A DNA stretch of 64,000 nucleotides from Ligustrum vulgare (Eukaryota; Streptophyta; Magnoliopsida; Lamiales; Oleaceae), in contig OY743190.1 in assembly GCA_963555705.1 (NCBI GenBank), positions 9,957,501 to 10,021,500 of the forward strand, read 5' to 3'. Below the pieces are notes generated by a model. That model was not told the origin of the DNA, made no database searches, and was given only the letters and a program-made list of their open reading frames with translations. Below are positions 57,761-64,000 of this stretch, in pieces. A program made the position numbers and the translations under genes. Numbering within the stretch: position 1 is the stretch's first letter; each line of letters opens with the position of its first letter.

Positions 57761-58980
57761 GGGGTTTTTTTTTTAACTCATTTGCATAACTATTTAATTT
57801 TAATGATTATTAATATATTTAATCTTTTCAAAATATAATTTTTAGATTATCACAAATAATTTATCACTATCCGAATAGTAATATTAGAATTGGTACCAAC
57901 TATCTTATTACAATATTTGATATTTAAATTTATTAACAAATATTTCACTTCATATTTACTTTAATATTACAAATTAAACAGACGTGGTCATATATTTAAA
58001 TAAATGTAGCAAATTAAGCAAAAGGAAATGTTATTTTTGATTAAATTTTAACGAATGTATATCGTCAATATATTTAACTTTATTTACTAAGAAATCATCT
58101 ATGCATCTCGATTTATAAAAGCGGCACGGTTGTTTAACCTACAAGATATAATATTTTATCACTTACTCATATTGAATTGATTTTTTAAGAATCAATTTTT
58201 CTGAAATTCATTTTCCAATCACACAAATTTTAAAAAATTATATTTTACAATTTTTCATACTACTTTTTAACTATACATTCTTAAAAATCACTATTTCACA
58301 AAAACAATTTTCAAAAAATCAAAGTCAAATAGTCAAAATAATAATATAAAAAATCTCGCAATTATCATGATACGACAACTGATTAAAGTTTGAAATCACG
58401 AAATTATACAAACAATCTTATACCCTATAATCTTTAAAAATTTATTAAAATTAAGAATGATTAAAAATATTAATCATTCTATTGATATTATTAATTAAAA
58501 AGAAACCAAAGTATTAATTATTCAATATTAGTCTTTATTCAATAATTTTTTCTATAAATTATGTAAAAGAGATGCATTTTTTCAACTACATATATATTTC
58601 AGAAAATATGATTTTTAATTAAAGATAACGAATGATTTGACCATTAATAATTAAAACACAATTTTTATTTTAATGGCTATATATAGATTTTATAAAATTA
58701 AGAACAATAAATAAGTAAATAAAATAATTTAATGATAATTTAATACTAATATCTAAAAATCTTAATTGAACTTATTCAGTATATAAAGCAATAAATGCGT
58801 TCACATTTATTCAGATTTTGCATTCATATTTGACATAGATCAATTTTGTGTTCACACTGATCCACTTTGCATTCACACTATTTGATTTTATGGGACCTTA
58901 CTTGTTATAGAAATAGGAAAATGGGCGGGAAATTTTTTAGAAACTACCTTATTTTTATATATAGTATATGATGATATGAT
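57761..58980. other. AT-rich sequence, no gene seen
   Basis: Extremely AT-rich, with only short frames. A repeated phrase near 58850-58880 (TTGTGTTCACACTGATCCAC, then GCATTCACAC) is the only local structure noted. Confidence 0.45.
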
Positions 58981-58984
58981 ATGA

Positions 58985-59510
58985 TATATATATATATATA
59001 TATTAAGATTAAGATTTGATGAGAAAACCATAACATAAATTAATCAACTATGACTAAAATGAATTTAGTTAACTTATAGATAATATTATAAGACTTAAAT
59101 GATAGAATTTAAAATGAATTAGATATTGAGGAAAAATAAAAAAATAAAACTTTACCATTAATTTTTGATATGATTTTACAGACAATATATTTACAATTTG
59201 CTCTCACTGTTAGCTTGCATTAAATTTCTCACTGTGATTTCATTAATTTGACACTCATATTACATATTTTTCGATTTCAAAATAATACAATAATTATTAA
59301 AAGAATAATAATAAAATATAAAAATAATATTTTGATGTTATTAATAGCATAGCACGGATGTCAATGCAATTAATGACACATATAAAATAATAATTGCTAA
59401 AATATTTAATATAAATTTTTTTAGCAAAAAAATTCCAAATTTAGAAAGTTTTTTTGGCGGGAAACTATGTGTGTATTTTGGTGACGGTTATTATATATAT
59501 ATATTAAGAT
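58985..59510 (-). repeat. Fragment of the AT-rich Helitron family, reverse orientation
   Basis: The reverse strand from 59510 downward aligns with 39752-40265 over about 500 bases, sharing AAAATACACACATAGTTT, GACATCCGTGCTATG and TTTAATGCAAGCTAACA. It keeps the 5' part of the element only. Confidence 0.7.
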
Positions 59511-59860
59511 TAAGATTAAAATTAAAATTAAGATATTAAGATGTGTAGTTAAAATGTATTTGAAAAGTTAAAAATGATAGGATGATGGATGGTTGAGATT
59601 GAGAGTTAAATAAATTTGGTTTTAAAAAAAATGTAGCCAAACATTATTGACCTCTCCCTTTATCTAAACGAATTTATGTACGTGGGATTTTGGGCTTGTA
59701 GAGGGAAGCACAGAGTTGCGCTACAATGAGAATTGGAGTTTTCAAACTATGGGTTCTTACCCTGTGAGACCAAGAATTTGTCCAGAGGCCGGATTAGGGG
59801 GTGGCCAACTAGGCTATGGCCTCCTCATTTTAAATTTTTTTTTCAAAAGTCCTTACCATT

Positions 59861-59861
<1 letters not shown>

Positions 59862-59920
<59 letters not shown>
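59862..59920. repeat. (AT)n microsatellite
   Basis: About 28 AT units. Confidence 0.95.
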
Positions 59921-59923
<3 letters not shown>

Positions 59924-60186
59924 GAGGTTCCAGCTCAATTTTTTTGACTGGTTTTAATCCTATGCATCTCATAGCTATGTGACTCATACACCAACAAATC
60001 GTTTCAGATTATAGCAATAGACATCACAACTTTATAGAAGAGAATATAATAGAATGCATACTTTTATTAATGCTCTTTGGCAAATATATACGATACAAGA
60101 GTTTTGAATACAAAGAAAACTAAATCAATCCAATCTAAATCATCTAAATAAAATCTAATACAATCTAAAATCTAAATATAATCTAA

Positions 60187-61357
60187 GGAGGGTTTATTCA
60201 ATGTTGATTTTGAAAAACTTTTAAAGATTTTAAATGATTTGAAAAGTTTGGATGTATTCAATTTAGACTTTAGAAACTCCATAAAAATCTTGAGGTATTT
60301 AATATAGATTTTAATTGACATTTTAAAAGTCCATAAAAATCATGGTTATTATATAAAGATTTTTAAAAGTCTTGTGTTATTTAAAATGTCAATTACCTTT
60401 AAAGACTCCTATGAAATTTTCTATGTACTAACTTCTAAACATAAAGTACAACCTCAAAATCTCTTAATTTGTCTATCATTAACCTTCAAGATTTTGAAAG
60501 ATTTTTTTTTTTTTAAAAAAAAAAGAATATTTTAAATTGTAATTTTGTTTCTTCTATATTTTTTTTCTAATTCTTTCATGTTATTTTTAGAAATCTTAAA
60601 CTTGTGATTTAATTTTATGTTATTTTTAGAAACCTACACTTAAACAAATTTTTATTTTTCTTATCTTCAACTTGTTATATATATTTTTTTTCTTTTTTAA
60701 TATTCTTTCTTTATATTTTGGTTCTCTTCTTTTTCATCCTTTTTTTTCAATTTTTCTATGAAAATAAATCAAACTAAAATTTTATAAGATTATATAAAAA
60801 AATAATAATTAAATTGTATCAAAACAAATCATAATTAAGTAAAATTAGTCTAGAATTTTCTCCGGAGAGATTTGTATATTTAAAAATATTAATTAAAAGT
60901 CAATCGAAATATATAAAAAATTGTATATTCAAAAATTTTTATGAACTTAGCACAATTCTTATGTCTATATCAAATGCGATTTTCTTTTCCCCCATTTTTT
61001 TAATTATAAATACTTTTCTATCCTAAAACTATTTATTTCTCACACTATATTTTATTTATTTATTTATTTTGTAATTCACTTGACATATAATTATTATTAA
61101 GGATTCACATTCACACTATACGAAAATTAATCTATTAGTGTTCAAAATTTTCAATTAAAAAATAAAAGCCAGTAAAAGTCTATGAAAGTCTTTTAAATCA
61201 ATTTACAAAATCTTTGAAAATTCATGAAAGTCTTTTAAATAAATGTCTACAAAAGTCTTTGAAAATTTATGTAAATCTATAAAAGTTAATAAAATCTAAT
61301 AAAATCCATTAAAAAAAGTTTTTAAATGTCTTTCAAAATTTCAATTGAATAAACTCC
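60187..61357. mobile_element. PIF/Harbinger-type MITE, 1.17 kb
   Basis: The duplication TAA flanks it at 60184-60186 and 61358-61360. The tips GGAGGGTTTATTCAAT and reversed GGAGTTTATTCAAT continue as an imperfect inverted repeat for about 170 bases rich in AAAGTCTTTGAAAAT-like text. No transposase or Myb-like frame is present. Confidence 0.8.
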
Positions 61358-61454
61358 TAATACGATCTTTAATGATAAAGAATATATAATATAGCACTAT
61401 ATTTCCATATTGGTCTAATTCCTTAACAAACTCGTGATCGGATTTCCTGCCTTG

Positions 61455-62250
61455 TTTTACTGAATTAACTCTTGTTTGAGGCACAAAAATTTAGTTCCAC
61501 TCCAAGGTTGGTGCGTTGGGAAGGGTGAATTGCTGCTTGTTTACGAGTTTATGCTTCATGGGAGCCTCGATAAGGTGCTTTACGCAGAATCTGAACATGG
61601 GAATCCACTGCAATGGTCGTATAGATATAACATTGCTGTTGGACTAGCCTCTGTTCTTACTTATCTGCATCAAGAATGTGAACAGCAAGTGATTCATAGA
61701 GACATAAAGACAAGTAACATAACGTTGGACGCAAATTACAATGCACGGTTAGGGGATTTCAGATTAGCAACGATCATGGATCACGGATCACGGAAAAAGT
61801 CGGTTTCAACTCTCACGGCTGGAACTATGGGTTATCTTGCTCCTGAAAAGCAACTGAGAAAACCGTTGTTTTCAGCTATGGCATGGTTATTCTTGAACTA
61901 GCCATGGGAGAAGGCCGATTGAAAGGGAATCAGAAAGCTATAAAAAGGTGAACCTAGTGGATTGGGTGTGGAAGCTACATTCCGACGGAAAGATAATTGA
62001 AGCAGCGGATAAAAACAAGAATTGCGATTTCGATGAAAAACTTGCTGTTTATAGGCCTGAGAGTTGTGCCAATCCTGATAGCATGGCAAGGCCTCCAATG
62101 AAGGGAGCTCTTCAGATCCTCAACACTGAAGCAGAGCCGCTGATTGTGCCAAAGGCAAAGCCAACTCTTAGTTTTTCTAATAGTCTTCCTCTAAGTATTG
62201 ATGACATTGTTTTAGATAGTGAATCTCAGTGTGAAATCAGACTAGAATGA
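61455..62250 (+). pseudogene. L-type lectin receptor kinase (LecRK-VIII-like), C-terminal kinase fragment
   Basis: The frame enters mid-kinase with LRHKNLVPLQGWC, then GELLLVYEFM and GSLDK, YLHQECEQQVIHRDIKTSNI (the catalytic loop, intact HRD and K), LGDFRLA where active kinases have DFG, AGTMGYLAPE, and, after a frame break and deletion near 61850-61930, NLVDWVWKLH, MARPPMKG and the LecRK tail IVPKAKPTLSFS, ending in TGA at 62248-62250. The lectin domain, transmembrane segment, glycine loop and VAVK lysine are absent upstream; a Harbinger MITE ends about 100 bp before. LecRKs sense extracellular ligands at the plasma membrane; this fragment lacks ATP-binding parts. Confidence 0.85.
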
Positions 62251-63022
62251 AGATAGATTTTTACATGTACTGATATAAAATACTTTCATTTTTTATTTTT
62301 TGTTTCTAATAGGCAGGTTATAGCTGTTTGTTTTTTGAAATATACTGATATAATGTTCTTGAGCAAACATTTGATGGCAAATTCCAAATCCAAGAAATAA
62401 ATTTTTGGGTACAAATTTTAAGCTATCGTGTGATCACTCTTTTGTGCTCTGAAAAATAAGTGTGTGAAAATATAAGCGCGTAAATCGTTTAATCTATTGT
62501 GTGTGATTGACTGAATCGACTTTCTTGGACAAATATTGCTCATCTGAGGGTGTATTTCAACAGCAAAACAAATGAACTTTTTCAAAAAACTTAAGAAATA
62601 TCAAGAACCAGAAGAGAATGCTGAGAGTGATCTGAATCCGGTGAAAGGGTGGCGGCATCGATGACAGAAGAAGAGAAAGCACACTCCCACCATAAACAAA
62701 GACCCTTTTGCCGATGCCGGGTTGTGCTCTCTCTCTTCTGTCAACAAATTTCCCTCCTTTACCAGCAACTTTCCCCTACCTGCAAAATAATTATACACGT
62801 GTTAACCTGGAAAATCATGCTTATAAAATCGCATCTCCATTGATGCAAAGAATTGTGTTGGAGAGAGTGAGAGTGAAAATGGTGTTGGAATGAAACAGTA
62901 GTGAATTAGGAAAGACACAATTTATAGAGACTGGCCATCATGGAGATTTTGTAACGCTTGGAAACTGACGCACCTTAACTATAGTCTATGACCAGTCAAT
63001 TAAACTGATGTCAGATTCTCCT
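62251..63022. other. Downstream of the kinase relic; no supported gene
   Basis: 62600-62760 has higher GC and overlapping short frames on both strands with no motif. Possibly an old gene 5' end on the minus strand. Confidence 0.35.
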
Positions 63023-63031
63023 CAATGAAAA

Positions 63032-63185
63032 GGGTGATGATACACTCCCTCGGGAGTGACCTCCCGCCTGACCGCCCCCTCACATAGAGGGTAGTGGAAC
63101 CACTTTTTTGGAGTGGCCCCACCACCCTCTATGTGAGAGGGAGGTCATGTGGGAGGTAACTCTCGAGGGGAGTCTATCATTTTTC
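63032..63185. mobile_element. Mutator-type hairpin MITE, 154 bp
   Basis: The perfect 9-bp duplication CAATGAAAA lies at 63023-63031 and 63186-63194. The two halves are inverted copies of about 65 bases, sharing ACTCCC, ACCTCCC and CTCACATAGAGGGT. The tips are GGGTGATGATA and reversed GAAAAATGATA. It would fold into one long hairpin. Confidence 0.85.
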
Positions 63186-63399
63186 CAATGAAAAAGAAAG
63201 ATTTGAAGCAAAAGCATGTTCGTAACGGTTTATAAACTATTTAAATTAAAAATACATAAAGATGAATGACCGATAAGCATGTTAATATTTGTGATTTTTC
63301 AAAATTCGTGATGATACGGTATTTTTTGACACTATGCCTACCCGTGTAACACACGGATTGTTTTCCGAGGAGGGTTTTTGTCTCAACCTTGGCTGGATG

Positions 63400-64000
63400 C
63401 ATCCTCAGATATTTGAATACTTACCTCATGAAAGCTATACGACGTTGCGTTGCGAGTCTTATAAAATGTGTGAATAATAAGTGATAGTAGCTGATGGTCC
63501 TGCAAAAATATTGAATAAAGAGTATTTGTTTTAGCTTTCGACTTGTATTCTTTTCGCTTTAGTCAAGGAAGCTATACGATTCACTAGTTCTTGATCTTGT
63601 ATGAGAGCTTTTTCATGATTAAAGTAGAAACATGATACAACTTACTAGCTTATCTTGCATGGGAGATTTTAAGATCTAAGTAGAACTTGTATAATTTACG
63701 CTTTAGTAACATAACGAGATACAACTCTCTAGCTTAACTTGCATGAGAGATTTTAAGATCGAAGTAGAACTTGTATATATTCTTCATGCTTAAGTAATCG
63801 GACACTATACGTTTCACTAGCCCTTCTTACATGATAGCTTTTCTATAATCAAAATAAAAACTTTATCCTTTACGCTTTAGCGATCGACGCCATACGAGTG
63901 GAAATTGTATCCTTACACATTAGTAACGAGATGCTATACAGCTCGCTAGCATATATTCCATGAGCGCATTTACATTCGAAGTAAAGTAAATACGAATCGG
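63400..64000 (+). repeat. Degenerate tandem repeat of about 85 bp, running off the window
   Basis: Units starting near 63568, 63631, 63717, 63802 and 63930 share GCTATACG-CTAGC, CATGAGAG, TTTTAAGATCGAAGTAGAAC and a CTTTAGTAA-like link. Identity is moderate, roughly 65-85 percent by eye. The array is open at 64000. Confidence 0.6.

Noticed and set aside
59780..59850. GGCCGGATTAGGGGGTGGCC resembling a hAT terminal repeat
   Set aside because: No matching second end or 8-bp duplication was found within the following kilobase.
59733..59957. 74-codon frame with a long Ile-Tyr repeat
   Set aside because: The Ile-Tyr run is simply the (AT)n microsatellite translated.

Overview
The window reads as nuclear DNA of a flowering plant, almost certainly a eudicot. 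It is AT-rich, has intron-containing genes with GT..AG borders, carries plant-specific gene families (NRT1/PTR transporter, L-type lectin receptor kinase, RHA1/BRH1-type RING protein), and is packed with plant transposons: Copia, Athila-like Gypsy, Helitron, hAT, Mutator and PIF/Harbinger types. The species cannot be named from this sequence. Most of the 64 kb is layered transposon DNA. I find one gene that is close to intact, and it is itself split by a retrotransposon.

Layout. 0-9.5 kb: a 1.4 kb fold-back Mutator-like element with a 9-bp target duplication (623-2052), dispersed repeats, one weak candidate gene (6434-6764, minus) and an AT-rich degenerate repeat block. 9.5-12.7 kb: an NRT1/PTR (NPF) transporter pseudogene on the minus strand, broken by an internally deleted Copia element (9843-12271). 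12.9-23.6 kb: an Athila-like Gypsy element (13420-23615, target duplication AAATC) with a gag-protease frame but no reverse transcriptase. It contains a nested solo LTR of another Gypsy family (17861-19297, target duplication CTCAC). Its 5' boundary lies in a seemingly perfect 295-bp tandem duplication. 23.6-28.4 kb: relics on the minus strand, namely a Helitron Rep fragment, two exons of 2-oxoglutarate dehydrogenase E1 and the first exon of an RHA1/BRH1-like RING gene. 28.5-30.7 kb: a hAT-type MITE, a (TA)n tract and dispersed repeats.

30.7-37.6 kb: a two-exon gene for a multi-pass membrane protein (minus strand, start 37564, stop 30722) whose second exon is split by a 6.1 kb non-autonomous LTR retrotransposon (30842-36964, target duplication TGTTC). 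The element has no polymerase genes; its interior is three successive tandem-repeat arrays with units of about 104, 59 and 74 bp. 37.7-38.8 kb: a terminal-inverted-repeat MITE with a hAT MITE nested inside it. 38.8-41.7 kb: an old Copia LTR fragment and a non-autonomous Helitron. 42.4-47.1 kb: a decayed Helitron Rep gene on the minus strand, preceded upstream by an array of alternating exons of 231 and 144 nt present in three tandem copies. 48.6-49.8 kb: a hAT element with a perfect 8-bp target duplication. 52.4-57.8 kb: a Tork/TNT1-like Copia element with most domains present but several stops and frameshifts. 57.8-64 kb: a Helitron-family fragment, a (TA)n tract, a PIF/Harbinger MITE with TAA duplication, an LecRK-VIII-like kinase pseudogene, a small Mutator-type hairpin MITE and a degenerate tandem repeat running off the window.

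The coding relics do not form a pathway. What links them is transposition: each recognisable host gene here (NPF, OGDH E1, RHA1-like, membrane protein, LecRK) is interrupted by, cut short beside, or surrounded by mobile elements. The observations I rate highest are the symmetric exon array upstream of the Helitron Rep gene, the three-array retrotransposon, and the clustered palindromic octamers in two Gypsy LTR families.
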